This document shows, piece after piece, positions 45,597 to 58,610 of a stretch of 64,000 nucleotides of DNA. Position 1 is the stretch's first letter, and each line of letters opens with the position of its first letter. Below the pieces are notes generated by a model, which was given only the letters and a program-made list of their open reading frames with translations, was not told the origin of the DNA and did no database searches. Source of the stretch: Mortierella alpina (taxonomy: Eukaryota; Mortierellomycota; Mortierellomycetes; Mortierellales; Mortierellaceae). The position numbers and the translations under genes were made by a program. The stretch is taken from assembly GCA_029449245.1 (NCBI GenBank), contig JANATF010000008.1:124001-188000 (forward strand), in the 5' to 3' direction.

Positions 45597-48329
45597 CTAG
45601 TAAGGACCATATGAACTCTCCTCGCCATCTGTCTGATGGCCAGTGCTACCTTCCAGGTCACTCATGGAGACAAACGAGGCCTGCTCGGGAATCATGCCAT
45701 AGTAACCAGCGTTGAACTCGTAGCCAGAGTCCGAACCGTCCTCCAAAGATCCCATCTGGAATCCTTGCGCGTGAGGATGCGCATACATCATGCCTGCCTG
45801 GAAACCCGGGGCAGTGTATGATCCTGACATCTGCGCGGACGTCGAGACCACTGCTTGTGCCAAGAATTCATTGAACTGCGAGGTCAATCCCATCGGGTTC
45901 TCCGCCTGCTTGGTCTCTTCGGCTCCCTCCTGTTGATTCGCGTCCTTGGTTTTGTCCGACTCGTCCTCGCCATGCACCACTGTTGTCGACTCGACCTCAG
46001 AGCCGTCGTTCTCAGCAGAGTCACTCAGCGTGGTAATCGTCACCTTGGGCATGGTCGTGGCCGTTGCAATCATCGATGGAGCCAGGGCCGACGTGACAGG
46101 CGTTGGCGTTACGGTGGATGATGTCGAAATATCGGTACCTGATGGTGTCGCGCTTGTGCTGGATGCCTCAGTCACACTCGAGCTGGCAGCAACCGTTCCT
46201 GCTATGGCTGTGGAGGTTGCAGATGATGCTGCTGGTGCAGCCAACGTCGCATCGGCGGAAACATCAGCTGCTGCTGATGTGGCTGCCGCTGCAACCGCTG
46301 CTGCAGTCGCTGCAGATGTGGCAGACGCCGCCAAAAGGCCAGCAGCGCTTGTGGGCGTCTCCAGGTTGACTCCGGTAGTCGAATACATTGACAATGGCGA
46401 CGAATGGTATGGCACAGTACTGAGGCCAGCAGACAGGAAGTTGTTCATTGCTGGCGTCGGCATGCTGGCTGTTCTCCTTGACTTCAATCTAGGTTGCTGG
46501 ATACCATCCGCGCCCATATCCAAAAGCGCACTTGTTGTAGACGTGAATTGGGTTCCAAAGCCATCTGTTCCATCATAGAACTCCTCGCCCAGGTCCGAAC
46601 CCTCGCCCGAATCCATACCGTCGTTCAATGTAAGGTAGCCGCCGGCATTCATAGGGTTCACAAATCGCCTGTCGTACTGAGACGGGTCCAAAAACTGCGA
46701 AATCTGAGGAATCGGAGTTGTGTATGCGTGGAACTGTGACGGGAATGGTGTGTCCCGATACGTCGTGATGGCCTGGAGCGGGGGGTATGCAATCGTCAAG
46801 CTCATGACCTGCATCTTCAAGGCTGCGGAGAGGCCGTGAATCGTGTGCCTCATCACCAAGGTCGCCTGCTTGGCCTCTGTGAAGTCGCTGCACTTTTTCC
46901 AGTCTCGCTGCTGATCCTCCGAGACAGTCTCCATGAAGAACTGTGGGGTCTCGAGCAAGTCAAAGTCGACCTGCGAGTACATGGGGTCCACCTCGTAGTG
47001 CTCAATACGGGAGATCGCGCTCAGAGGGAATGTCATCTTGAAGCGAGCGGAATGGTCAATAATTTGCCAAGTCATAATCCTTGTGGTGGGGCAGTAAAAG
47101 CAGCTCAAGTCGGTATTGGATGTTGACATTCTCCTCCATGTGCCGATCGCCAGGTTGTCGCAGTTGAACGTGGGCATCGTTGGGATCTGAGATGCACCGG
47201 GGACCATGCCCGCCGCAAACATTACGTCAGGTGATGTCACTCCTTCTGGCAAACCGTCAGCGCCCATGGCTCCTGGAAAGTGCAGAGGCTTTGGAACTGC
47301 TCCGGCTGACAATGGGCCATTCACACCGTCTACAGGAAGGATGATTGGGAAAAAAAGCTGTTAGTATTCGAGAAGAGCAACAAAGAAACAAGACTGGCTT
47401 ATATCCCAAGTCAACACTCACCAAACGAGCGCTTGACTCCGCGGGCTGCGGTCATAGCCTGGGAGGGGTTAGGTCGGAATCCAAATCCAGGGTGGGCTTG
47501 GGGTTGCATGGCATAGGGCGCCTGTGCGCCCCATAGTCCTGCGCCGGGAGCTCCCGGAACATTGATGCCCAGCCCAGTTTGTGCGAAGCGGGCCTGCACA
47601 GCATTGGATCGAGCAGCGTCATAGCTGTTTGCACGGGCGAGCGGTGCGCGGGCCAGGGCCGATGGATGTAAATGGCCAGCCATTGGGAAGGCCTTTCCGC
47701 CGGGCGCCGGGGCACCAAACCCATACAGTGGTTGTGGGGTGATACCCGCTGCAGCACAATTGCTCAAGTACTGAGCCTTCATGGCTTCTTGCTGGACGAG
47801 CTCTGTTCTCTTCTGGGCCTGCTTCACTTTGGCTCTCCTGTTCTGGAACCAAATCTGGATGGACCGCTCCGACATCTTGACTTTCTTGGCCAAGATCTCG
47901 CGCACTTTGGAATTGGGGGACTGGTTGGTCAGAAAGGTGTCCTCGAGAATGGCCAGCTGTTCTACGGATGCTCTTGTGCGCTTCTTGGACGTGGTGCTCG
48001 TCGGCGACGAGGCCGACAGGGACGGTGACGAGGAGGGGTCGCCGCAAGGAGAATTTTGGGACATGTCGAGTTGGTGGAGCTTGGGGTGAGGTATATGGAC
48101 CGTAGGATGGTTACCCGGTGAAGGTGAGGGTGTTGGTGGGCTCGGCGTCTCAAAGTTACCAAACTGGCGCTGTGAATATCCGTGAGGCTGCTGTTGATGA
48201 AGGTGGTGCTGTTGATGAAGCTGCTGCTGTTGTTTATGTTGCATCTGCTGCTGAAGCAAAATCTGCTGTTGCTGCTGCTGCTGCTGTTGTTGCTGTTGTT
48301 GTTGTTGTTGTTGTTGCTGCTGCTGCTGT

Positions 48330-48374
<45 letters not shown>

Positions 48375-48381
48375 GATGGTG

Positions 48382-48413
<32 letters not shown>

Positions 48414-48751
48414 GGATGGTGCATCTGGTTGTTACTGCTGCCGTTAGATAACGGGGTCGAGGATTGAAGGAGGAGCTCGGGTTTCTTGGCAGCTGAGCCA
48501 GAGGGCATACGCTGAGTAAACTGGTTGTTAAGATGATGTTGCTGGGGCTGCTGGGTGAACGTGAGCATGGTGGTGCTTTGGTGTGGATGGGTTTGGCTGC
48601 TAGAGTAGGCGGAGGACGAGGTCAATTGGTCCGGGATGGGGATGACCTGGTTCTGATATGGATCTTGCCTTGAGGGCGTGAAAGACGGGGCAGACGGATG
48701 CTGTGGCTGTGGTTGCTTAAAGTCCTTTGCACCGCTTTCATACGAGTTCAT
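45597..48751 (-). CDS. homeobox transcription factor with long polyQ (2 exons, 1020 aa)
   Basis: Exons 47422-48751 and 45597-47329, joined in phase at SFG/DGVNG. The homeodomain is at about residues 253-312: KKRTRASVEQLAILEDTFLT, SKVREILAKKVKMSERSIQ, with the recognition-helix signature IWFQNRRAKVKQ. Upstream is a Gln run of roughly 60 residues (about 112-185). After the homeodomain comes a conserved-looking module, NLAIGTWRRMSTSNTDLSCF to FPLSAISRIEHYEV (about 498-550), with alternating strands and a pleckstrin-like feel; fungal Phx1/Yox1-type homeobox proteins carry a comparable region (from memory, not aligned). The rest is Ala/Thr/Ser-rich and acidic. It is likely a sequence-specific regulator; targets are unknown. 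The ATG at 48751 is preceded by an open frame and an acceptor-like TTCTCTTCTAG, so an extra 5' exon is possible. Confidence 0.86.
48250..48415 (-). repeat. CAG/CAA repeat coding for polyglutamine (homeobox gene)
   Basis: About 165 bp of CTG/TTG units on the plus strand, encoding an almost pure Gln run broken only by occasional Pro/His/Ile. CAA is mixed with CAG throughout. Confidence 0.9.
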
Positions 48752-49819
48752 GAAGTTGAGGCAGGAGAAGAGCAGGACTAGAAGAGAACAAAAAAAGGCC
48801 AACTGGGTTAGTGGTTTGCGTCAAGATCCCACGCACACAGGTCCACGCTTGCGAACATGGTCGCTCTCCGCTTGCCGGAAGGTTCAAGGAAACACTTGAA
48901 ACGAAACAGACCCGGCAGGACAGAAGGGGGGGAGACACAACGCAAAAGAGGGAGAAAGCGACCTCTTGCACATAGGACCAAAAGAAAAGAAAAAGGGAGA
49001 GGAAGCGCAGGAGTTGCCCAACCGCGGGAAAAAGAAAGGTGGTTTATGCGCCTCTGCCTCTGCCTCTGTCTCTCTGTCTCTGTCTCTGTCTCTGTGTAGG
49101 TTCGTATGTTTCCTTCAACGATCCGGAGAAAGTGGTAAAGGAGGCGACAACGACAGCAGGAACAATTTGTTGCTAGTGGAGGAGAGACGACGAGGAAAGA
49201 GGGGTTCGTTGGGTATAGGTAGGCGTCTAGACACTATCCTACCACCTCAAACACCCCCACTTTTCTCTCTCACTCTTCAAACAGGAGGGCAAAGAGGGAC
49301 ACGCAGCCAGAGGTGGAAGTGGTACTCAGGAACAGCAAAGATGTAAAACGCCAGTGAATCGGGGTGGCTCGACATTGACCAAGCGTCACTCGCTGCAAGC
49401 GGCGATTAGAACAGCCCATGAGAGTCGAGCGAGGGAGAGTGGGCGAAAGGAGGGAACGAGTGGGGAATACGAAGCAACAAGTGTGCTGGGTGTGTGGAGG
49501 TATATACCAGAGTCATATGCTCGCTGCCAACCGAGTAGAGATGAGGCAAGGGGGCCGGGGATGCGAGGAAGTGAGGAAGTGAGGAAGCGAGGATGAAAGG
49601 GATGAGAGCTTCAAGAGAAGCAGGCGCGGAAGATGGATGGAGACCAGATGATGGGGTCTTTGCTGGTGAGAGTGTAGGCGAGAGAAGGGGAGAGGAGTGG
49701 AGAGAGGAGTGGAGAGAGACGACGACGACGACGACAAAGAGATGGAGCGAGAAGGCACTGGACGGGAAAGAAGAAAAAGGCACCGCTTCTGACTGGAGGA
49801 CAGCTGCTGCTATCAATCG

Positions 49820-49843
49820 CACACACACACACACACACACACA
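49820..49843 (+). repeat. (CA)12 microsatellite
   Basis: Perfect CA run in the 5' region of the homeobox gene. Confidence 0.85.
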
Positions 49844-50988
49844 ACTCCAAATGTACACTGCACTCACACGCACACACATACATACATCACACACATATCC
49901 TCGGACCAAACCAAAAAAAAAAAAAAAAGACGGGAGGAAAAAAAAGAGTGCCCTAGAAAATCATTTTTGGTGGCCGACAGACAAGGCCTTTTTGGTTGGT
50001 GTGTCTAGAGTGGGGGCACTTGTTCCCAGGTCCTCTGCTCGTGCCCCCCAGTCCCTGGACCCTCCCTGGGACTGTGTTCCTGCCCCTGGTCCCCCTTGTT
50101 GCCGGTCGCCGGAGCCAAGGTGCAGCGCAAACATCCGCCTCCCTCCTTCCTGCCAACGGGACAGTAAATACCGTTACAACATTCTCTACCTACTATATTC
50201 TCACTTACCAACGGCAGACAAGCTCGGGTCGTCAATAAAAAGGGTCAAAGGGGTGCAAATAGCAGCCGTGGCAACGAATTAGAATGAATAAAAAACTGTT
50301 GTCCGTGTTCTGTAAAAAGGAGCCAAGACGTTGCAGACAGATGGCAAACAACGCGGAAATGGAAGAACGTGGTGGGAAGAGGGGTCAAAGGTCGTGAACA
50401 CGGAGGCCAGAGATGAGAGCTTGTCAGTTCTGGGAATGGAACGTGGCAAAGGGGGTACTCAAGGAGAGGCAGCAGGAGAAAAGACAAAGGCTAACGGGAA
50501 GGCGAGGGAAGGAGAGAGAAGAAGCGCGAAGGGGTGGGGGGGAAGAGAAGGAAGGAGCGGGTTGCGGTTGTTTTTTTTTCTCTCTTGTTTTCCTGGCGCA
50601 GGTGATGCAGAGGAAAGCAGAGGGTATATGAAGATGGGGATCCGCGGGCAGGGCACAGCGAAGGGTCGGCGTGGGGCAAGGGGTCAAGGGAAGCGAGAGA
50701 AGGGATGGGAAGAGAAGAAGAAAAAAGGGTATGAGAGTTGTGCGCGATGCAGAGACAGGGAGTGGATGAGTAATGAGGAATAAAAAGGAAAAGGGAAAAG
50801 AGAAAAGGCAGTTCAGACGGATGCGATGGGGATAAAAATAAAGCGGCCCAAGACGCACTCAACGGCAAAAAAGGGTCGAGAGACGAGGACGTCAAAAAAA
50901 AAAGATACATGGGCCTGTTTACCTTGGGCCATGGCCATGGAAACAGCGCCGAGAGCAACAGCCTCTCTTCACAGACACAGACACAGAC

Positions 50989-50995
<7 letters not shown>

Positions 50996-51019
<24 letters not shown>

Positions 51020-51021
51020 CA
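50996..51021 (+). repeat. (CA)n microsatellite
   Basis: CA run preceded by CAGACA units and followed by a CT-rich tract. Confidence 0.85.
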
Positions 51022-54000
51022 GACGCCCTTCTCGTCCTCTCCCTCTCTCTCTCTCCTCTCTCGCTCTCCCTTTGCAAGCGTGTAGCTTCTTGGTTTTATG
51101 CCTGCAGCACCCCAGCAGTACGTAATGCGTCTCTTAGAACAAGCGCACGTCTCTTCATCACACTGTTCGTCTTCCCGCGCTGTCCTGCTGTCCCTGCTGA
51201 CCGTTGTAGGGTCCCAAGGAACGACGACAGAACGAACGAACGAAACTAAAAAAAAAAGAAAAAAATTCTCCTTGGCTCCTGGTTCGTTTGAACAGACGAC
51301 CGATCATACCAATGGTGTTCGGAGGAGGGGATTTTCGATCACATTTTGCTCGATCTGTCTGCTTATGAGCATACAAAAAAAATCCAGGGGAGAGGGCATT
51401 GGGATGATGAATGCGAGACGTGCGGGGATCGAGCGATACAACCAGTGTGCTTCGCTGTCGAGGGTCTGATCCACCCTGCGTGCGACCTCGCCGCCTTTTA
51501 CCACACTCGGACTATATCTCTATGAGAAATGGGCGATGCTCGATGCTGGAAAGAAGCGCAGAAGCAAAGAGCCGACTTGGGAGAAAAAAAGTGGAGCTGT
51601 ACGGTACTCTGGTAGCTGTACCTGACAAGCCTGGATCGAGGTCCCCTGTGTTTTTCCTCTGTTGATTGCGAACAAGCACCAACCTTGCCACCAAGCGCAA
51701 TAGGAACGCAGCACAACGTCAACACTCCTATGGCCATGCAGAGCACAAAACACACACCTCATACACAAAAAGGAAGCAGAGCGTCAAGCGATGGGAGGCA
51801 ACAGTGAGGACATTTGGACCCACCTGCGAGCCAAGGTCCGCAGATGTATACCGCGCTGTTGTTGAAGCAATATTATTCATGCTTCAAAAGAAAGGGGTGA
51901 AGGAATGAATGCATGATACGATTGTGCATAGACTCTGTTTGGTATGAGGATGATGATACCTCGTCTTTTTTTCATCTTGTTAACTGACTGAAGAGCTAAC
52001 TGAAGAGACAACTCAATGGTAACGAAAGGGGCTGCTGATGCAGAAAAAACAACACTGAACTATGAGGACAGGGCTCGCTGAGCTGACAACGACAAATGAA
52101 CCTGATAGCCAATCTCTAGATCAAATCCCCCCTTCTAACTTCATCCACGGCTTTATTGTAAATCGCGAGCTGTCTTTGAAAAAAAGGGGGAAAGAGTGGA
52201 GTGGATGAGCGAAAATCGGCCGTAACCCGCTGTCGTTCCGAAGCCATGTTGCATCCGCCCAAGGCTCAGCGCTATTTCTATTTTTCTTCCCTCTATCTCG
52301 CCAGTTGCGGCAGAATGGCTAAAGCTGCGAATCGAGCAAACGCGAACATGGGTCGGCAGTGAAGAGTTAGGGCACCCCCACACCCCCATCGTCTCGTCAG
52401 TGCAGCATGGCAATAGACATTCGGCATCCTTTATTCAAACCCAGGGGTGCGAAGACTTGCAAACACCCAAAACATACCTGGCCGATGCAAAACAACCCCC
52501 GCCTCTTTTTTTTTCCTTCACGCGGACAAGAGACAATTTACACAGAGTAGCGCCTCGTTCTCTCCCTCCACCTAAGGCCCAGTCGTGCTGGTGCATGTAA
52601 ACAGACTGCTGGCCTTTCCTTGGCTCTCGCTGGATTAAACAGCCCGAGATGTCGAGATGCAGGATGAGAAGAAGCGATGGCAGCCCCCTGTTGATCTAGA
52701 GCGACCAGAGATTGGCTGCTCGAGGGAGCAGCAAGACCTGACAAATCACCGTCCACAAAGATCCCCCATCTTCACACGGGATCATGGCAAAGTCCCTGCC
52801 GCATTACTCTCTCCTCAGATCGCTGGCCAAACCCCTGTTGCGCGTGGGTGTCACTCCGCCAGCCTTGAGGCGTAGAGACGCGCACACAAACGGCAGACAA
52901 GAATGCGAGACCAAGGACTGGGCAGTGCTCACACGGATGCAATAAACTGTTGACATTCGTTACAATATTGTATCTGGGAGTGATACATCCTGAAACACAA
53001 CAAGGGGTATGACTTGAGCGTTTTGTGCTGCGTGTTGCACAACTGAGCAAACACAACAATACATATGAAATCATATAGATTGAGAGGAAACCTTAACGTT
53101 TCGATTCAAACTTCGTTTACTCGATGTCCCGGCGCCCACGATGTGTGTGCAGTATAGACTAGAGCGTGTATAGTATGTAGAAAACAGAAAACAGGGTTAC
53201 TCACCATCATCATCATCATGATCATCATTATCCACCTCAACAATAAAACAAAAAAAAACAAACTGGTCAGCTGGTGTCGCGCCAGACTCGGGAGCTATCT
53301 CGGCACATTCGCCCCTAGTGTAACGCTTTCCATGCCGGGTTTGGACTCGTCCCCCTGGCCATTCGCATGCATGGCCTCCACCTCTCTGTTCTTTTTCTCC
53401 TCTGGCCTTTCTTGTGGTCACTGGGGGTACGCTCTGCGCTCACCCAAAATGTTTATCATGCAGTAACAACCTTATGCAACAGTTAGCACAGTTCGCCTTT
53501 GCCCCAGATCCGTTTTACGCCTACCCTTGCTCCCGCATCGCATGGCAATGCGAGGCAGTAAGCGAGCCTTGAGAAGGAGGGGTGCATATGATGCATGTAT
53601 TGTAATAGAGAAATAAAGTCGTGGGTCTGGGTCGCATACACAACCTACATAGTGTCTCGCCATTACGCGCTCAAGCCAAGACGTTAGACACGATTAGGGC
53701 TGGCTTATATAAAACAAGGATCGGCTACGACGAACTAGTTGGACCGGAAGACACCATTTTTACAACGAATTGGGACCATCGGTGCGTACTCGAAGGACTA
53801 GCCCTAAGCCTTTGTCGCGCAAAGATTTGGCAGCATCAGCATGTCTATGCACGATCGCTCGCAGACTGATATTGTCAATTACTATGGTCGAGTAGATACG
53901 TTCATACTAACAATACGAAGATGCTAGGCCAGAAGAGAAACCTGAAGGGAGCCCTGACCCCAGTGAACGTTTTTAGTCTCCTTCGCTTTGTCAGCCACCA

Positions 54001-54308
54001 ACCGTGCACGATATCTAGAGCGTAGGCTCATGGATGTGCCACGCGAGGACCGACGACGACGCATCGAAGAGGTTGTGCGGTAGGAGAAGTGCCGCTTACC
54101 TATCATGAGCAACAAGTGGATGGTTCTGGCGCCTGGTTGGATGTGTCTCAAAGGCTAGCTGGCTTTTGCTTGACAAAAATTCAGACGCTGAGGAAGCCGC
54201 CTTTCGTTTTTTTTTTTGCCTTCTCACCACGACCACCACGACCATATCAGCAACAGCAACAGCAACAGCAACAACCACCGCCGTGAAGCAGACCCATCCG
54301 CCAGGAGC

Positions 54309-57300
54309 ATGGACTACTTGCTGCCCTTGTGGCTCCGCCAGTACCTGGTGCAGCGCCAGAAACGAGGTACGTCAGGTAAAGCGCCCATGCGACAAGCTCA
54401 TACCCGTGCTCGCTGGTGTCCTCGCAAGCCAAACACCCGAAAGCAAACACAGCGCCGGATGCTAACTGAACATCCCCCCCCCCCTGCATTGTGGGTCCCG
54501 TAGAGATACCAGAGGATGTAGCAGACCACCTCCTGCATATTTGCGCACAGGCGCTCAGTCAACGAGGTAAGTGTCCATCCGGTCAGAGAGAGAAAAAACA
54601 AACGACGGTGTAAGGCGCCCATTGTCGAGCTGAAAAAGAGCGCCTCTTGTAACCGTCGCTCCGTCGCTTCTCTCCCTGTAGATCCGGCGACTCTCTCTCG
54701 GCCACGAGCACATTCCATCCACCAGTCTTTCCTTCTGATTCTCCAGCAGCCGACTGTGGCCCCGTCCTCGACCACTCGCTCAAAGTTCCCGTTCGCTTCC
54801 ACAGCCTCGGCCTACAAGAAACTAAAAGCCCGCGACTTGGATCCATTAAAGAGTCAGGAAGTTGTACGAATGGCAATCTACATCATGAAGCGGAGCCGCC
54901 TCGAGTTTGCGGATCCTTACACCTGCGAGCGTGTTCACACAGAGGGCGAAAAGTCTTTGAGGCAGCGAACCAGGGTCATGTCCTCCCAGCAGCTGCAAAG
55001 AGAAGTAACCGCAGCGCAAGTTTATTCAAACAAGAACTTTCACATCGGAGACAGTGTTCTCCACAACAAATCGTACCCTATTGCACGCCATGTCGAGTCT
55101 CTCATTGCCATCGCTGCGTTCTGTGCGAGGGCCTCTGTATTGAGGAGACGGTCACGAACCGAGGGAGCGAGCATAGGGCTGGCATCGCCAACTGCATCCG
55201 CCTTGGATATGGCTTCGGCATCAATCGCAGGGTCAAAGTGGCTGGCGAAACTAGGGCAGATTATGTTTGGAGGCGTGTGCGCTCAAGCGGGGCATACTCA
55301 CCATCGACGCACGCGTGCAAGTCTGGAGCTTTTGGAGCAGCAGAATATCGATCTCGGTCAAAAGATTCTTGCTGAGCAGCAGCATCAGCAGCAGCAAGGA
55401 CAGCAGACGAGGCAGGCGCAGGCGCTTTCACCAACATCAAAGACGTTAGCTGCTGAAGAGAGCATGTTGTCGAGTCATTCGTCTCCAGCAGAGGGAGCCA
55501 AGCCTTCTGAACCGGGCATTCCTCTGCGCTTTCCTGGTCCCGGCTCCCTGTCGCACTCGACCTCGACCTCTGCGCTCTCGCTCTCCGTGGTCAGTACGGG
55601 CACCAACAATTTGGGCACCATCAACACGAACACAAGCAACAGTCCCAGCACCAGCACACCTCTGAATGACAAATGGTGCAGGCATTGTTCAAGGGCTATG
55701 TCCTGTCTAGTCATCATTGCAGTTCAGGAGTCCAATGGATCTCTGATAGGAGGCGAAGACCTTGGTGTTTCCTTAGAAGACGCTGGGCTCACCTCCTCTG
55801 CCATGGATACCTTGAATGTCATCCATTCGCTCTCATCCTCGACCTCGAGTTTGAACGACAGCCCTGTCGACCGTCGCGCGCGCGTGGACCCTACATCAGA
55901 CCTCTCTAAGCGTAAACGCGATGCATCTCCATCCCCGTACATCCTCTTTAGCCGATCGCATGATCCCGATGACGACATGATACGATCCAGCACGGTTCCA
56001 GCATTGAAGGCCTCCTCGACACTCTCAGATTCCCTTGCAGATGCATTTGGGTCAGAACTGGCCTCAGCAGAATCCTCAGACAAACATCCGACTCGCGGTA
56101 ATAGTAGCGGCAGCGGCGGCAGCGGACGAAGTAACAACAACAACAGAATTACAAAGATAACAAACGCCAGTCTGCAGCGCCCGACAGCAGACGAGAGCGA
56201 CCTGGAGCTCGTGAGTAGGACAGGAAGTGGATTGCCGTCGACTGGCATGTCCCTGGAGTCCTCCTGCACAGTCTCCACGCGGGCAGGATCGGGATCTTGG
56301 CAGGAGACGAGTCCTGCTGTCCAAGGGAGCAGGAGCAAGGTCCAGAGTCGAAACAGCCCTCGGCCAATCCCTACTACGCGTGCTAGCTCTGGCACGACAC
56401 AGTCATCAGGAACCAGCAGGCTTGAGATGGATTTGGCCGAGGCTGTGGCCACACCCTCACTCGGATCCGTCTCGTCGTTCTCAAGTCTGCCAGCGACAGC
56501 CGTTGGGATCCAGCCCAGTCTCGAATCTCTCGCATCGGCCTCGAGTTCTTCTTCTCGGAGGAGGAGTCAGTTGTCCTCAAGAAGGCCTTCTGCAGAAGAG
56601 GGCATGGAGCAGGATGCTGCAACTGTAACCGGGAGAGTTGAAGAGGCGACCAAGGGTGCGAGTTCTTCCATCGGGTTGTCTCACTCCTCAGAGAGTGATT
56701 CACCTGCTGCTGCTGCTGCTGAATCCTCATCGCAATCCTTCTTATTTCGCTCTTCATCTCGAACCAACAAATTGCAATCTTCATCCTCTCCATTGCCCTC
56801 AGCAGCTGACTCTCAACAGGATGTTTCAATCTCCTCCAGTACTTCCACTTTATCAAGCCCGTCGCACTCGGCAAATATTGTCCGAGACGTGCCTCAGCAA
56901 GACTCTCAGGACGAGGTAGAAGAACGAGCAGCAGCTCCTTTAGAGCACCACTCCTTTTACGCTCTGGGCATTCATGGACAAACCTCCACCGAGTCGTACG
57001 CAAGAGAGATCGAAGAGTCCATGTCCAGGGCACCGCCCACGGAATCCAGCCGATCCAGTCCATCTTCAAAAAGTTCAAGTACCAGAGTGTTGGAAAGGTC
57101 GAGCTCTGATCATGAAGAAGCCAGCGGACAGATGACCTCCTCCAACGATGACGATGATGACGATAATGATGTGGATGTTGCGGATGTTGCGGATGTTGCC
57201 ATTGAATCTGCGGACGAGCAACACGAAACAGCAGCAACGTGCCATCTTGACAAAGATGATTCGGGCTCACGAGAAACCAAACTGGGATCGGATTCAGAAT

Positions 57301-58199
57301 CGGAAGACGAGACATCCTCACCGGTGCTGGCAGCTCCTTCCAAGGTCTCGTCTCAACAAGGCTCGTCTGAAGGAGAACAAGACGACAACGAGTGCGAGGA
57401 CGAGGACAAGGACGAGAACGGGAGCGAACAAGGTCCTGATGTCCCAAAGGACACATCCTCGAGTTCATTTGTGACGCGTCCATTATCGACAGCTTCGAAC
57501 TCGACCCTGTTGACGGACGACAGCTTCTTGAGCAGCCTCGGTAGCAGCATTACCACACATGAACGTGGGCATGGCTATGACGGTGATGATGATGAAGAGG
57601 AAAGCCATGGCGGTGATGATGAAGAAGATGAAGACGGCCAAGATTCTCCGCGGTTGGATTCTTCATTCGCCTTCTCTGGACCAGACGGCCAGCCCCTGAC
57701 ACGCGAGGAGCGCAAGCAAGAACAGAAACGGCTCCAACGGAGAAAGCGACGGTTGCTGGTCGATGATGCCAAGCGGAAGCAAGAGCAATTGGACCGGATC
57801 AAGGCTCAATTGGAGTTGAAAGACCTGGGCAAGATCCGTCAACAGGTGTCCTTCTGGGAGGAAAAGGGGGTTCTGGAGCAGAAGGTGGTAGCCATGGTCG
57901 AGGTTGAGGAAGAGGAGGAGGAACCTGAGGAAGCCGAAAAGCACCTGTCGTCGAAAGATGAATCATCTTTGTCAGGCAAACATCGCGAACACGACGCACG
58001 GGACAAGGCCGTGGTGATACAAGGGAAAATGACAGATGTCATCCTAGGCGAGCCCTTGTCTCCAGGCAACAGCCAACTATCTGGTTATGACGAGCCACCC
58101 AAGCCGGCTGCTCGGAAGCAGCAAGGCGGTCCTGACCAGCGGGCGGTGTCTGCGTCGTCTGAAAGCGACCTCGCCGTCTTTCTGTCCGACATCGACTAG
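54309..58199 (+). CDS. large Ser-rich, acidic protein of unknown function with a C-terminal coiled coil (3 exons, 1212 aa)
   Basis: Exons 54309-54366, 54504-54566 and 54682-58199; both introns are phase 1 and the total is 1213 codons with TAG at 58197-58199. The first about 200 residues look folded: MDYLLPLWLRQYLVQRQKRG, EIPEDVADHLLHICAQALSQ, then VRMAIYIMKRSRLEFADPYT and HVESLIAIAAFCARASV. A Gln-rich patch follows (about 245-265). Residues about 300-960 are Ser/Thr-rich disorder, and about 800-960 is strongly acidic (DDDDDNDVD, DNECEDEDKDENGSEQ). A charged helix, REERKQEQKRLQRRKRRLL to RIKAQLELKDLGKIRQQ (about 1015-1070), should form a coiled coil. The C-terminus ends SESDLAVFLSDID. No catalytic motif, signal peptide or membrane helix is seen. 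Possibly a scaffold or chromatin-associated protein; this is inference from composition. Long antisense frames are shadows. Confidence 0.7.
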
Positions 58200-58610
58200 C
58201 AGTATAGCACCAAGCTACATTTGTATATATTTGTAAGAAGCATTAGAGGAAAGCCGATCTAAAGCAATGCAAGCACAGAAAAAAGTCTTGGATGTCGGAA
58301 GGGATATGTTGGGAGAGGTTTTTTTTTTTTAATTGTATAATGACTATTGTACAAGGACACCCACACTCCACGGACAGGCAGAAGGCTCTTGAAGGGTTAC
58401 CAGTCGAGGAATACAGAGCAAAACGATAGAGCAACGCGAGCCGTGCCGTGAAAGGGGGGAGGGGGGGAGGGGAAAAGTAAGGTCTTTTTCTAAAAGAGGA
58501 GGTGAGATAGAAGATGGGGATGGAGGTGGCAACAAAAAAAACGACAAAAAACATGGGAAGGATTGAATGAGGGTATAACATGGCACAGCTTGAACAGAAG
58601 AGGAGAGGGC
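58200..58610. other. convergent spacer
   Basis: About 410 bp between two stop codons. It holds a T11 run at 58320-58330 and a G-rich GGGGGGAGGGGGGGAGGGG stretch near 58455-58473 that could form a G-quadruplex on the plus strand. Confidence 0.45.

Larger units (their letters stand above)
48752..54308. other. 5.5-kb gene-poor region
   Basis: From 48870 to 50830 the plus strand is GA-rich, i.e. CT-rich on the sense strand of the homeobox gene, a very long leader or promoter. CA microsatellites occur at 49820-49843 and 50996-51021. From 51100 to 54300 composition is ordinary and I found no multi-exon model that holds phase. One short plus-strand frame starting at 52785 (MAKSLPHYSLLRSLAKPLLR) resembles a mitochondrial presequence but ends after about 50 codons. 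An ATCATC repeat at 53206-53225 gives an Asp/His run on the minus strand. Confidence 0.4.

Noticed and set aside
48182-48447. Poly-Leu and Val/Ala frames on the plus strand
   Set aside because: They are other-frame translations of the CAG/CAA repeat of the homeobox gene.
52785-52950. Short frame with a mitochondrial presequence-like start
   Set aside because: Stops after about 50 codons and no downstream exon could be joined; mentioned only within the gene-poor region.
56383-57483. 366-codon minus-strand frame
   Set aside because: It is the antisense shadow of the Ser-rich gene at 54309-58199, no splice partners, biased composition.
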